Shown here: positions 35,889-44,890 of the stretch, piece by piece
How the letters are laid out: the number at the start of each line of letters is the position of its first letter
Numbering within the stretch: position 1 is the first letter of the stretch
From: Pseudomonas helvetica
GTDB taxonomy: Bacteria > Pseudomonadota > Gammaproteobacteria > Pseudomonadales > Pseudomonadaceae
Assembly: GCF_039908645.1 (NCBI RefSeq)
Contig: NZ_CP150917.1
Span: forward strand, 6,211,001 to 6,275,000
DNA length: 64,000 bases
Direction of reading: 5' to 3'
The notes under the pieces: generated by a model
Told to the model about the DNA's origin: nothing
What the model saw: the letters and a program-made list of their open reading frames with translations, nothing else
The model's database searches: none
Translations under genes and position numbers: made by a program

Positions 35889-37223
35889 TTATCCTCGGAT
35901 CGCCCAGAAAGCCAGGTTCAGCCCCGGGAATTGCCCCGCGATGTAGAACGCAAATCCTCCGGAGTTGGCCAGTTGCTGCCAATGCTCGCTGCCCCGGTCG
36001 AGTTCGTAATAGGTGGAGCCTGCGTGATACGGGATCTGCCGTGGCGCCACCGGCAGCGGCAGCAGGCCGATGCCCGGCAATTGCAGGTTGACCAGGTTGC
36101 GGATGTGCTCCACCGAGCCGACCTTGCTCTGTTGGCCGAAGTGGCTGCGCAGGGTCTCGGCAGGCACGTCGGCGCGCACCACCAGGATGAAACTGGCGCT
36201 GTCGAGCAGGGCCTTGTCAGCCAGCATTGCCACATGAATGCCGTAGGCTTTTTCGACGATCGGAATCGGCGTGGCCTTACTGTCGATCAGCATCGACAGC
36301 GCCTCGCGCAGGGCTTGCATCACCGGCGCAAAACTCAGCGCCAGGTTGTCGTGCTGGTACTGCGGGTTTTCCTGCGGTCGCCGCCCGGAAGCGGTGAAGG
36401 TCGAAAACTCACCGGCCAGGCTCACCAACTCGCTGTAGAACCGCTCGGGGTGCAACGGGCTCAACTGGCTCAAATGCTGGATCAACGGCTGAGCGCGGTT
36501 GACCAGTTGCAGCAGCATGAAGTCGGCAATTTCCGAGGCACCGCCGGCACCGGAAGCGACCACCCGCCCGGCGAGGGCTTCGCCGCGTTGATGAAGCAGG
36601 CCCAGCAGTTCGCTGCGAAACGCGGCCAGGGGTTTGGAGGCGGATACATCCATCAGCGGTGGGATGTAAGTGTCGTCGAGCACCAGGGCGCGGTCGGCGC
36701 GCTTCTCTTTGATTCGCACCAGGCCGATGGCGGCGTAGTCGCTGATGCCATCCTCGGCAATCAACAATCGCAGCGCCCTGGAAGCCACTGCCACCGGCGC
36801 ACGGTTTTCAAACGGCGCGTTGTCGTCCCGTACTTCGCGCACCTGGCTCACGTAGCGCGCAGCGCCCGGGGGTTCGCCTTCATCAACGGTGTCACGCGCT
36901 CCGGCACGCTTGAGCGGCAAGGCCAGGTACACCAGGCCATCGCGCAGGTCGGCATCGACATTCAGCGGGCTCGGCGCCAGGTCATCCTGAGGAATGTTGA
37001 ATGGCGTGCCGTCCGGCAACAGGCCCCGCGCCGAGATGATTGCCAGTTTGCCCTGGGCCAACAGACCCTGATCAATCAGCAATTCGGAAAAACCCCAGGC
37101 GCCGGCCGACAACGGGCGGCTTCGGGCGTCGATGAGGTTTTCCAGATAACGGTCATGCTGCTGGAAGTGCTGCGTTCCAATGAACATGCCTTCCGACCAG
37201 ACCACGCGATTGTTCCAGGACAT
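35889..37223 (-). CDS. tssK: T6SS baseplate protein TssK
   Basis: 444 residues, family length, starting MSWNNRVVWSEGMFIGTQHF, the conserved TssK start. TssK trimers connect the TssEFG baseplate wedge to the TssLM membrane complex. It lies 15 bases after tssJ. Confidence 0.95.
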   Translation of the reverse strand: MSWNNRVVWSEGMFIGTQHFQQHDRYLENLIDARSRPLSAGAWGFSELLIDQGLLAQGKLAIISARGLLPDGTPFNIPQDDLAPSPLNVDADLRDGLVYLALPLKRAGARDTVDEGEPPGAARYVSQVREVRDDNAPFENRAPVAVASRALRLLIAEDGISDYAAIGLVRIKEKRADRALVLDDTYIPPLMDVSASKPLAAFRSELLGLLHQRGEALAGRVVASGAGGASEIADFMLLQLVNRAQPLIQHLSQLSPLHPERFYSELVSLAGEFSTFTASGRRPQENPQYQHDNLALSFAPVMQALREALSMLIDSKATPIPIVEKAYGIHVAMLADKALLDSASFILVVRADVPAETLRSHFGQQSKVGSVEHIRNLVNLQLPGIGLLPLPVAPRQIPYHAGSTYYELDRGSEHWQQLANSGGFAFYIAGQFPGLNLAFWAIRG

Positions 37224-37238
37224 GGGGGCTCCGATTGC

Positions 37239-37751
37239 TTATTGGGCAGGGCTGGATGGGGGAACAACGACGGCGCTGCGCACGGCGCGCACATCGAGGC
37301 TGATCTGGTATTCGGTGTATTGGCGCGGCGGGACATTCAACACCGTGCGCCACTGCGCCTGATCCAGTTCGCGATACCCCACCAGCACACCGATGTGGCG
37401 GGTGGCTGGGTCGAGGTCGCGTTGCAAGCTCAATTGCTGGCCGGGCTCGACCAGCACTTCGTCCTGGTCGAGCAAATCAGCGCCGAGCGTCGCCTGGGCC
37501 CGTTCGGCCAGGGCGAAATAATCGGAACGGCCGAAGGTGGCGGCATTTTTCAATTCGAAAATGCGCACCCGGACCGGGGCCGGCTGGCCGGTGCTACCGG
37601 GGTTGAGCCCGGCGATGGCGTGGAAGTGCAACTCGACGGCGGCGGTGTCGGCCTCGGCCTCAGCCACTTCGGGCTGGGGTTTGGCCGTATCCTTCGCACA
37701 CGCGGTCAGCAGAAGCGCGGTGGCAACTGCGAGTAAAAACCTGTGAATCAT
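37239..37751 (-). CDS. tssJ: T6SS outer-membrane lipoprotein TssJ
   Basis: 170 residues with a lipoprotein signal (MIHRFLLAVATALLLTACAK, lipobox LTAC, Cys18) and a transthyretin-like domain (VELHFHAIAGLNPG, RVRIFELKNAATFGRSDYFAL). It anchors the periplasmic end of TssM to the outer membrane. A 72-base gap separates it from fha. Confidence 0.94.
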   Translation of the reverse strand: MIHRFLLAVATALLLTACAKDTAKPQPEVAEAEADTAAVELHFHAIAGLNPGSTGQPAPVRVRIFELKNAATFGRSDYFALAERAQATLGADLLDQDEVLVEPGQQLSLQRDLDPATRHIGVLVGYRELDQAQWRTVLNVPPRQYTEYQISLDVRAVRSAVVVPPSSPAQ

Positions 37752-37823
37752 CCTGCGTCCTCAATGACGTTTCAGCTATCCATTGTTCCGTTCGTTGCTA
37801 TGTATCGCGTTATGAGTCGGTGC

Positions 37824-39245
37824 TCAGCCGCGGCGCGGCCTTGTACTGTGCTCTTCGTAGGCGCGGCTGAATTCCCGACCGAACAGGTCCTGGAAATCCT
37901 CTTGGGCCTCGCGGGAAATCTTGCTGTAGAGCTCGGTGAACTGCTGCCAGTACTGGGCCTGTCGCGAGCCATTGAAAAGGCTCGACAGGCCACCGGGCTT
38001 GCCCATGCGCTCTTCCAGTTGCGCCGGCTCGAAGCGCGCCAGCAGATGCTTGATCGCTGCTTCCACACCGGCCATCACCGCCAATTGGTGGGCACGCAAG
38101 TCGTCGAAGCTATCGCGCACCGCCAGGTCCGGCGCCATGAACGCCTGACTGCTGTGGCGCAGCAGCAACAGCATGGCTTCATCGACGTTGGGAGCGAATT
38201 TCAGCGGGTTGTTTTCCACGGGTTGAATCATCGTCTGCTGAATGCGGAACTCGCCCTTGAGGCTACTGCGGGCGCGCAAGACATCGATCAGGCCTTCGAC
38301 CATCAGCCGATAACTGCGGCCGATGCTTTCCATCTGCGCTTCGGCCTGGGCCTTGTCCAGGCGCAACTGATCCAGACCTGCGCCGCGCAGGAAGGCTTGC
38401 AACAGGTCGGGTTGAGCATTGTCGGCCGGGCTGACCGGATTGACCTCGCGTTCGACGATGGCCACGGGCGGTTCATGCAGGGGTGCCGGCGCGATCGGTG
38501 TGCTGATTTGAGGCGCGGGTGACGGCGTAACCTCTGCAACAGGCAAGGGGGCGACAGGCAGCGGGGCAACCGCAACCGGCGCAGACTTATCGCTGAACAG
38601 GTCCCAATCTTCCGGAATCACCGAGGCCGACGCCAACGGTACAGGCACTGCCACGGGCGTTGGGCTGGGAATCGGGGTCGGTGGGCGGAAGTCATGCTGC
38701 TCGGCCGGAACATGGTCGGGCTGGGTGGCAGGCGGGATGCTGGTCGGGGACAGGAAGTCGAAAAGGTCCGACACTGTGTCCATGGCCGACCCGCCCTGGA
38801 AATGTGCGGGCGGTGTTATGGGCAACGACGTCGGCGTATTCGCAGCAGCGCCCTGGTGCCCCATCAGGGCCTCGAAGCTGTTGGACGAATCGGCAAAGGG
38901 GTTGCTGTCAGTCACCGGCAGACTGAAATCAATGCGCACCTGGATGTCATAATCACCGATACGGATAACTTCGCCATCCTGCAACGGCTCGCTGTTTCCC
39001 TTGCGCAGACGAATGCCGGCCTTGACCAATTCCACACCATTAGTGCTGTTATCGGTTAAATAGTAGCGGCCATCTTTGTATTGAATAACGCAATGTTTGC
39101 CGGAAATAAGGCGCTGAGGGTCAGGCAATACCCAGTCATTATCAGAATTGCGGCCAATTGCCATCATGCCCCGGTCCATGGATTTTTCAGAGCACTGACC
39201 TGGGGTAATCTTGTGATAACTAGTGATAGTCAAACACAGCGACAT
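37824..39245 (-). CDS. fha: T6SS forkhead-associated protein Fha (TagH)
   Basis: 473 residues. N-terminal FHA domain (about 1-100: MMAIGRNSDNDWVLPDPQRL, ISGKHCVI, YYLTDNSTNGVEL), a Pro/Ala-rich linker (about 150-290), and a C-terminal TagH-type domain (about 290-470). Phosphorylation by PpkA switches on T6SS in P. aeruginosa. The ATG at 39245 has a strong GGAGG site; a longer frame from 39347 lacks family similarity. First gene of the minus-strand operon, divergent from tssA. Confidence 0.93.
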   Translation of the reverse strand: MSLCLTITSYHKITPGQCSEKSMDRGMMAIGRNSDNDWVLPDPQRLISGKHCVIQYKDGRYYLTDNSTNGVELVKAGIRLRKGNSEPLQDGEVIRIGDYDIQVRIDFSLPVTDSNPFADSSNSFEALMGHQGAAANTPTSLPITPPAHFQGGSAMDTVSDLFDFLSPTSIPPATQPDHVPAEQHDFRPPTPIPSPTPVAVPVPLASASVIPEDWDLFSDKSAPVAVAPLPVAPLPVAEVTPSPAPQISTPIAPAPLHEPPVAIVEREVNPVSPADNAQPDLLQAFLRGAGLDQLRLDKAQAEAQMESIGRSYRLMVEGLIDVLRARSSLKGEFRIQQTMIQPVENNPLKFAPNVDEAMLLLLRHSSQAFMAPDLAVRDSFDDLRAHQLAVMAGVEAAIKHLLARFEPAQLEERMGKPGGLSSLFNGSRQAQYWQQFTELYSKISREAQEDFQDLFGREFSRAYEEHSTRPRRG

Positions 39246-39649
39246 CTTGCCTCCTTGCTGAACACTTTGCGCGCAGGCGAGTGAGGGCCTACGCCCGAGT
39301 GACTCTCGCCGACATACCTTGCAAACAACGTCGAAAACGCCTTTCAACCAGCATGATTGCTGATCTTAACCGGCTTGCGTGACAAAAAACCTGCATAAGT
39401 GCCCGCCTCGACCCACCGGTCGCGCGGGTTGTTAAGCACCTCACATCTGTCGCACAGGATAATAGCTTACCTTGACAAGGCATAAGTACTACACCAAAAA
39501 TGCGCAAGTTCTTGAATATGAGCGACGGTACTTCAAGATCATTGCCCCTCAAAAGAGCAATTACCGTCAAGGAAACATGTGAAGTTCCATCGCGAACTCG
39601 CGTGTGAAATGCCCGACTCTGTCAGCGGGCGATAGGGAGATCAAATTCA
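39246..39649. promoter_or_regulatory. Divergent control region of the two T6SS operons
   Basis: 404 bases without a credible gene lie between fha (leftward) and tssA (rightward). It is less GC-rich than the flanks, especially about 39440-39560. GGA-containing sites suited to RsmA/CsrA lie close to both starts: CAAGGAGGCAAG before fha and CAAGGAAACATG (about 39567) plus AGGGAG before tssA. RsmA control of the divergent fha1/tssA1 leaders is known in P. aeruginosa; here it is inferred. Confidence 0.5.
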
Positions 39650-40675
39650 GTGGAAGTACCTTCGCTGCTCGCCGCCGTTTCCGAGACTTCGCCTTGCGGT
39701 GAAGATCTGGAATATGACCAGGCATTTTTGCGCCTGGAACGCGACTCCCGCGGCCAGCCCGAGCGCAGCATGGGCGATTCGATATTGCCTGCCGAACCCC
39801 CTGAATGGAGCAGCATCCAGCAGCAAAGCCTGGAGTTGTTGCAACGCAGTAAAGACCTGCGTATCACCCATTTCCTTTTGCAAAGCTCCCTTGCCCTCGA
39901 AGGCGTCACGGGCCTGGCCCGCGTCCTGACGCTGATCGGCGAATTACTCAAGCAATACTGGGCCGATCTGCATCCGCGACTGGATGCCGATGACGACAAC
40001 GATCCTACCGTGCGCATCAATGCCCTTGCCGGCCTGACGTCGGACACCACCATCCGCCTGCTGCGCGAAAGCATCCTGGCCCGCTCGCGTACCTTTGGCC
40101 CTGTCAGCCTGCGCGCCGCCGCCAATGCCAGCGGCCTGCAAAGCTTCCCTGACGAAAGCCTCGGCTCCGAGCAGCTCGCCGGGGCGTTCCTCGGCAGCGA
40201 TCCCGAGCAACTGGAAATCACCCGCGCTGCCTTGCACGAGGCTCGCAATGCCGCCGAGACCATTGAGCAACAGGTTAGCGAATACGTCGGTTCCGCCCAG
40301 GGCGTTGACCTTGGCCCGCTGAAACAGCCGATCAAAATGGCCCTGCAGATCCTCAGTCAGTTCGCCCCCCAGAGCGGCGACGGCCCCCTGCCCGATGCCA
40401 TTAGCGACGACAGCGCCGCGCCAGTTGAATACGCCACCGCACCGAGTGCACCGCGCAGTACCGGCACTGGCGAAATCAACAACCGCGACGACGTGCTGCG
40501 CAGCCTGGACCGGATTCTTGCGTACTACACGCGTCAAGAGCCTTCCAGCCCGCTGCCGGTGCTGCTGAACCGGGCAAAGAATCTGGTGCACGCCGACTTT
40601 GCGGCCATCGTGCGCAATTTGATTCCCGACGGCATGAGCCAATTTGAAAACCTGCGCGGACCAGACAGCGAATAA
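39650..40675 (+). CDS. tssA: T6SS cap/assembly protein TssA
   Basis: 341 residues with an N-terminal ImpA domain (about 8-115; SETSPCGEDLEYDQAFLRLE and LHPRLDADDDNDPTVRINAL) and a C-terminal oligomerisation segment (about 280-335; RDDVLRSLDRILAYYTRQEP). TssA contacts the baseplate and guides tube/sheath growth. GTG start at 39650, preceded by AGGGAGA; first gene of the plus-strand operon. Confidence 0.94.
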   Translation: MEVPSLLAAVSETSPCGEDLEYDQAFLRLERDSRGQPERSMGDSILPAEPPEWSSIQQQSLELLQRSKDLRITHFLLQSSLALEGVTGLARVLTLIGELLKQYWADLHPRLDADDDNDPTVRINALAGLTSDTTIRLLRESILARSRTFGPVSLRAAANASGLQSFPDESLGSEQLAGAFLGSDPEQLEITRAALHEARNAAETIEQQVSEYVGSAQGVDLGPLKQPIKMALQILSQFAPQSGDGPLPDAISDDSAAPVEYATAPSAPRSTGTGEINNRDDVLRSLDRILAYYTRQEPSSPLPVLLNRAKNLVHADFAAIVRNLIPDGMSQFENLRGPDSE

Positions 40676-40755
40676 AAGCGAAAGGATCACGCAGTCACGT
40701 CACCGGTACCACCGATGACGCCAACACCGTCGCTTGAGCGACCAGGAGCAGCAAC

Positions 40756-41265
40756 GTGGCGAAGCAAAGTTCTCAGAAATTCATCGCGCGCAACCGCGCG
40801 CCTCGAGTGCAGATCGAGTACGACGTCGAGCTCTACGGCGCCGAAAAAAAGGTCCAGTTGCCCTTCGTAATGGGCGTTATGGCTGACCTTGCCGGCAAGC
40901 CGGCCGAGCCCCTGGCCCCTGTTGCCGATCGCAAGTTCCTTGAAGTGGACGTCGACAACTTCGACTCGCGCCTCAAGGCCATGCAGCCACGCGTCGCGTT
41001 CCACGTGCCCAACGAGCTGACCGGCGAAGGCAACCTGAGCCTGGACATCACCTTTGAAAGCATGGACGACTTCAGCCCCGCCGCCGTGGCGCGCAAGGTC
41101 GACTCGCTGAACAAGCTACTCGAAGCGCGCACCCAACTGGCCAACCTGCTGACCTACATGGACGGCAAGACTGGCGCCGAAGAAATCATCATGAAGGCCA
41201 TCAAGGACCCGGCGCTGCTCCAGGCACTTGCCAGTGCGCCGAAGCCAGCCGAGCCTCAGGCTTAA
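40756..41265 (+). CDS. tssB: T6SS sheath small subunit TssB
   Basis: 169 residues, family length: NRAPRVQIEYDVELYGAEKK, LPFVMGVMADLAG and the C-terminal LLTYMDGKTGAEE segment that interlocks with TssC. GTG start with a CAGGAG site 11 bases upstream. An 80-base gap follows tssA. Confidence 0.96.
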   Translation: MAKQSSQKFIARNRAPRVQIEYDVELYGAEKKVQLPFVMGVMADLAGKPAEPLAPVADRKFLEVDVDNFDSRLKAMQPRVAFHVPNELTGEGNLSLDITFESMDDFSPAAVARKVDSLNKLLEARTQLANLLTYMDGKTGAEEIIMKAIKDPALLQALASAPKPAEPQA

Positions 41266-41280
41266 TCAGGACGAATGATC

Positions 41281-42774
41281 ATGACCGATTCAGTACGTGC
41301 AGACGCTCAGACACTGGGCACCACCGAAGAAGCCAGCGAGTTCGCCTCCCTGCTGCTGCAAGAATTCAAACCCAAGACCGACCGCGCTCGCGAAGCCGTC
41401 GAGACCGCCGTGCGCACCCTGGCCGAACAGGCCCTGGCGCAGACCGACCTGGTGTCCAACGACGCGATCAAGTCGATCGAGTCGATCATTGCCGCCATCG
41501 ACGCCAAGCTCACCGCCCAGGTGAATCAGGTCATCCATCACCCGGACTTCCAACAGCTGGAAAGCGCCTGGCGTGGCCTGCACTACCTGGTCAACAACAC
41601 CGAGAGCGACGAGCAGCTCAAGATCCGCGTGCTCAACATCTCCAAGACCGACCTGCACAAGACCCTGAAGAAATTCAAGGGCACTGCGTGGGACCAGAGC
41701 CCGATCTTCAAGAAGATGTACGAGGAAGAATACGGCCAGTTCGGTGGCGAACCCTACGGTTGCCTCGTGGGCGATTACTACTTCGACCAGTCGCCGCCGG
41801 ATGTCGAGTTGCTGGGCGAATTGTCGAAAGTCTGCGCCGCCATGCACTCGCCGTTCATCGCAGCCGCCTCGCCGACCGTGATGGGCATGGGCTCGTGGCA
41901 AGAACTGTCAAACCCGCGCGACCTGACCAAGATCTTCACCACCCCGGAATACGCCGGCTGGCGCTCGCTGCGTGAATCGGAAGACTCGCGCTATATCGGC
42001 CTGACCATGCCGCGCTTCCTGGCGCGCCTGCCCTACGGCGCCAAGACCGACCCGGTGGAAGCCTTCGCCTTCGAAGAAAACACCGACGGCGCCGACAGCT
42101 CCAAGTACACCTGGGCCAACGCCGCTTACGCGATGGCGGTGAACATCAATCGCTCGTTCAAACACTTCGGCTGGTGCTCGCGCATTCGTGGCGTGGAATC
42201 TGGCGGCGAAGTGGAAAACCTGCCGGCCCACACCTTCCCGACCGATGACGGCGGCGTAGACATGAAGTGCCCGACCGAAATCGCCATTTCTGACCGCCGT
42301 GAAGCGGAACTGGCGAAGAACGGTTTCATGCCGCTGCTGCACAAGAAAAACACCGACTTCGCCGCGTTCATCGGCGCCCAGTCGTTGCAGAAACCGGCTG
42401 AATACGACGACCCGGATGCCACCGCCAACGCCAACCTGGCCGCGCGCCTGCCCTACCTGTTTGCCACCTGCCGTTTCGCCCATTACTTGAAGTGCATCGT
42501 GCGCGACAAGATTGGTTCCTTCAAAGAGAAGGACGAAATGCAGCGTTGGTTGCAGGACTGGATCCTCAACTACGTCGACGGTGACCCAGCGCACTCCACC
42601 GAAACCACCAAGGCCCAGCACCCATTGGCTGCGGCCGAAGTGATCGTCGAGGACGTGGAAGGCAACCCGGGGTACTACACCTCCAAGTTCTTCCTGCGTC
42701 CGCACTATCAGCTCGAAGGTCTGACCGTGTCGCTGCGCCTGGTATCCAAACTGCCTTCGGCCAAAGGTGCGTAA
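41281..42774 (+). CDS. tssC: T6SS sheath large subunit TssC
   Basis: 497 residues beginning MTDSVRADAQ, with core motifs AWRGLHYLVNNTESDEQLKI, KKMYEEEYGQFGGEPYG, GVESGGEVENLPAHTFPTDD and C-terminal KLPSAKGA. Forms the contractile sheath with TssB and is recycled by ClpV. An ATG two codons earlier (41275) is possible, but AGGA is too close to it and well spaced for 41281. Confidence 0.96.
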   Translation: MTDSVRADAQTLGTTEEASEFASLLLQEFKPKTDRAREAVETAVRTLAEQALAQTDLVSNDAIKSIESIIAAIDAKLTAQVNQVIHHPDFQQLESAWRGLHYLVNNTESDEQLKIRVLNISKTDLHKTLKKFKGTAWDQSPIFKKMYEEEYGQFGGEPYGCLVGDYYFDQSPPDVELLGELSKVCAAMHSPFIAAASPTVMGMGSWQELSNPRDLTKIFTTPEYAGWRSLRESEDSRYIGLTMPRFLARLPYGAKTDPVEAFAFEENTDGADSSKYTWANAAYAMAVNINRSFKHFGWCSRIRGVESGGEVENLPAHTFPTDDGGVDMKCPTEIAISDRREAELAKNGFMPLLHKKNTDFAAFIGAQSLQKPAEYDDPDATANANLAARLPYLFATCRFAHYLKCIVRDKIGSFKEKDEMQRWLQDWILNYVDGDPAHSTETTKAQHPLAAAEVIVEDVEGNPGYYTSKFFLRPHYQLEGLTVSLRLVSKLPSAKGA

Positions 42775-42788
42775 CACCGCCCTTGATG

Positions 42789-42875
42789 TGATCGTTCCCA
42801 CGCTCTGCGTGGGAATGCCGCCCAGGACGCAGAGCTTCACCCGATGCGTTACCACGCAGAGCGTGGGAACGATCA
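42789..42875. repeat. Inverted TGATCGTTCCCACGC repeat pair between tssC and hcp
   Basis: TGATCGTTCCCACGCTCTGC (then GTGGGAA) at the left and its near-exact inverse (GCAGAGCGTGGGAACGATCA) at the right enclose about 35 bases, forming a large REPIN-like hairpin. It lies inside the structural operon and could make tssC and hcp expression differ. The 21952-21983 repeat belongs to the same family. Confidence 0.75.
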
Positions 42876-42915
42876 GCAAAAACACAATGTGGTAGAGACC
42901 ACACAGGGAGAAAAC

Positions 42916-43404
42916 ATGGCTGTTGATATTTTCATCAAGATCGGCGACATCAAGGGCGAGTCCATGGACAAGGCCCACAAGGACGAAATCGACGTCTTGA
43001 ACTGGAGCTGGGGCATGTCCCAGTCCGGCAATATGCACACGGGTGGTGGCGGCGGTGCGGGCAAGGTGAATGTCCAGGACCTGTCGCTGACCAAGTATGT
43101 CGACAAGGCCTCGCCGAACCTGATGATGCACTGCGCCGCCGGCAAGCACATCGACAAGGTCAAACTGACCGTGCGCAAGGCCGGCGGCGAAAGCCAGGTC
43201 GAGTACATGATCATCAACCTGGAAGAAGTGCTGATCACTTCCCTGAGCACCGGCGGCTCGGGTAGCGATGATCGCCTGACCGAAAACGTCACCCTGAACT
43301 TCGCCAAAGTGCTGGTGGACTACCAACCGCAGAAAGCCGACGGCACCAAAGACGGCGGCCCGATCAAGTTTGGCTGGAACATCCGTCAGAACGTCAAGGC
43401 GTAA
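42916..43404 (+). CDS. hcp: T6SS tube protein Hcp
   Basis: 162 residues, Hcp1 length: MAVDIFIKIGDIKGESMDKA, EIDVLNWSWGMSQSGNMHTG and ending GWNIRQNVKA. Hexamers stack into the inner tube and bind small effectors, including amidases such as Tae4, in the lumen. The ATG at 42916 is chosen over an upstream in-frame ATG inside the repeat. A hairpin follows the stop. Confidence 0.97.
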   Translation: MAVDIFIKIGDIKGESMDKAHKDEIDVLNWSWGMSQSGNMHTGGGGGAGKVNVQDLSLTKYVDKASPNLMMHCAAGKHIDKVKLTVRKAGGESQVEYMIINLEEVLITSLSTGGSGSDDRLTENVTLNFAKVLVDYQPQKADGTKDGGPIKFGWNIRQNVKA

Positions 43405-43411
43405 TCGAAGA

Positions 43412-43438
43412 TGCCCCCGTCGCTATGCGTCGGGGGCA
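43412..43438. terminator. Hairpin after hcp
   Basis: TGCCCCCG and CGGGGGCA pair, with an inner CGC/GCG pairing and one T-T mismatch, seven bases after the hcp stop, followed by GTTTGG. It may act as a partial terminator or 3' stabiliser of abundant hcp mRNA. Confidence 0.6.
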
Positions 43439-43486
43439 GTTTGGTGCTTGCTCGAATCCAATCCTTCCCCATCCGGTGTTTGAGTC

Positions 43487-43945
43487 ATGGCCAAGCCTTC
43501 GTTTATTAATTTGTGGAAAGCGTATTCCGACCTTCTGGTTACGCATCCCGACGCAAAGCCTTGCGATGGTCCGTGGGCCAACCAGTGCGCTATCCGTATG
43601 AGCATGACGCTCAATGCGGAGCTGACCATCAAGGTCAACAAATCTACCTATACCGAACCCAAATGTGCGCATGAACATGCCAGGGGTGCCGAGTCGCTGG
43701 CGAACTGGTTGTGGAAGCACCATCTGGGGCGGCCACTGATTCTCGATGGAAGTGCCGAAGAACGTCGGAAGTTGCAAGACAAGACCGGGCTCATCTTCTT
43801 TAAGGATTGTTTTCAGCAGACAGGAGAGTCATCGGACAATCGCACCGGCGACCATATCGACCTGTGGAATCGCGGCCTGACCATCGGCCGGTATAGCGAC
43901 CCTTCCTACCGATCCCGAGCCATCTGGTTCTGGGAGCTGACATGA
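43487..43945 (+). CDS. tae4: T6SS peptidoglycan amidase effector, Tae4 family
   Basis: 152 residues with the Tae4 plan: N-terminal MAKPSFINLWKAY, catalytic Cys34 in WANQCAIRMS, the CAHEHARGAESLANWL segment, and the catalytic His123 in NRTGDHIDLWN. Tae4 enzymes are NlpC/P60-like amidases that cut the peptide stem of peptidoglycan (D-glutamate-mDAP bond) and are carried by Hcp. The gene sits between hcp and tssE, where P. aeruginosa has tagJ. Its stop overlaps the next gene (ATGA), as expected for an effector-immunity pair. Confidence 0.88.
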   Translation: MAKPSFINLWKAYSDLLVTHPDAKPCDGPWANQCAIRMSMTLNAELTIKVNKSTYTEPKCAHEHARGAESLANWLWKHHLGRPLILDGSAEERRKLQDKTGLIFFKDCFQQTGESSDNRTGDHIDLWNRGLTIGRYSDPSYRSRAIWFWELT

Positions 43946-44382
43946 TCGGGTCTAACCGAAACGCAGTAGCCCTGTGTTGCGTAATGTCGAGTGTATCCGC
44001 GTGCGCCGACCAGCAAGCGCCATCTGCTGCCGCGGATCAGGTAGTCACCCTGGGCGCACAACAGCTGACACTGGAGAACGAGCAGCAGCGCTGCGTGTTG
44101 CGTAAACCGGATCAGAGCGTGCTGCCGCTCGAAATGCCATGGCCTTGCCAATTTGCGGTCGACCGCCAAGGCAAGCCGCACGTCGAGTCCTTCAACAATG
44201 TGCCGATTGCCATCGTGCTGCACATAAGCGTTGACCCTGCGAACAGCCGCGACTGTCGGTCCGAGTACCGCGCCGTACGCCAGATCAAAGGTCAGCTCGA
44301 ACCTTCGGCGGTTTCTCGCAGTGCCAGTTGCCTGCGTGGCGCAGGGGACCAGAAAGACTACACAGCGCTTTTCACTTGGTAA
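43942..44382 (+). CDS. Putative immunity protein for the Tae4 amidase (copy 1)
   Basis: 146 residues with a signal peptide and possible lipobox (SSVSAC, Cys about 21). It has a family-defining core shared with the next gene: QxLTLEN..QxCxLRKxDQS, MPWPCxxxVDRxGxPxVExFNN, RDCxxxYxAxRQIKGQ and a terminal aromatic-Trp. It does not read like the Tai4 immunity family I know. It is translationally coupled to tae4, so an immunity role in the periplasm is the simplest inference. Six cysteines suggest disulphides. Confidence 0.65.
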   Translation: MIGSNRNAVALCCVMSSVSACADQQAPSAAADQVVTLGAQQLTLENEQQRCVLRKPDQSVLPLEMPWPCQFAVDRQGKPHVESFNNVPIAIVLHISVDPANSRDCRSEYRAVRQIKGQLEPSAVSRSASCLRGAGDQKDYTALFTW

Positions 44383-44449
44383 GCGACTTCACATGCAATC
44401 ACTCACGACTCTGCGCATCGCGCAAAACAGGTTGGGCTTTGGGGTTGAA

Positions 44450-44890
44450 ATGATCAAACGAACCCTGTTGATGCTGCTGTCCGGCTGCCTGCCGTTGAGC
44501 CTCAATGCCTGGGCCGGACAGCAATCAATTGCTGCACCCAGCAATCAAGTCATTGTCGCCGGACAAACATTGACTTTGGAAAACCACGATCAGCAATGTG
44601 CGTTACGCAAACAGGACCAAAGCTTCTTGAAACTAGACATGCCATGGCCTTGTTTTCTGAGTGTCGACCGCAAGGGCCAGCCACGGGTCGAAATCTTCAA
44701 CAATGCCCAAATCATCATCGTGGAGCACTCCACGCCCGAGCCCCCTCCGAGCCGTGATTGTGACGCTCGGTATCAGGCCATCCGCCAAATCAAAGGCCAG
44801 CCCATGGAAGTGTCGAAAGTCGCTCGTAGTGCTGGCTGCATGACCGGCGGCATGGACCAGAAAAATTTCGTGGCGCATTTCTCGTGGTAA
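44450..44890 (+). CDS. Putative immunity protein, paralogue of copy 1
   Basis: 146 residues with a signal peptide ([20 protein letters not shown]). It shares the whole core of the preceding gene ([46 protein letters not shown], ending FSW). The ATG at 44450 places the signal at the N-terminus; an upstream ATG (44393) adds 19 residues and lacks a good ribosome site. The stop codon lies inside the start of tssE. Confidence 0.65.
   Translation: MIKRTLLMLLSGCLPLSLNAWAGQQSIAAPSNQVIVAGQTLTLENHDQQCALRKQDQSFLKLDMPWPCFLSVDRKGQPRVEIFNNAQIIIVEHSTPEPPPSRDCDARYQAIRQIKGQPMEVSKVARSAGCMTGGMDQKNFVAHFSW

Noticed and set aside
35643..37736. A 697-codon plus-strand open frame
   Set aside because: Antisense to tssL, tssK and tssJ; composition typical of shadow frames.
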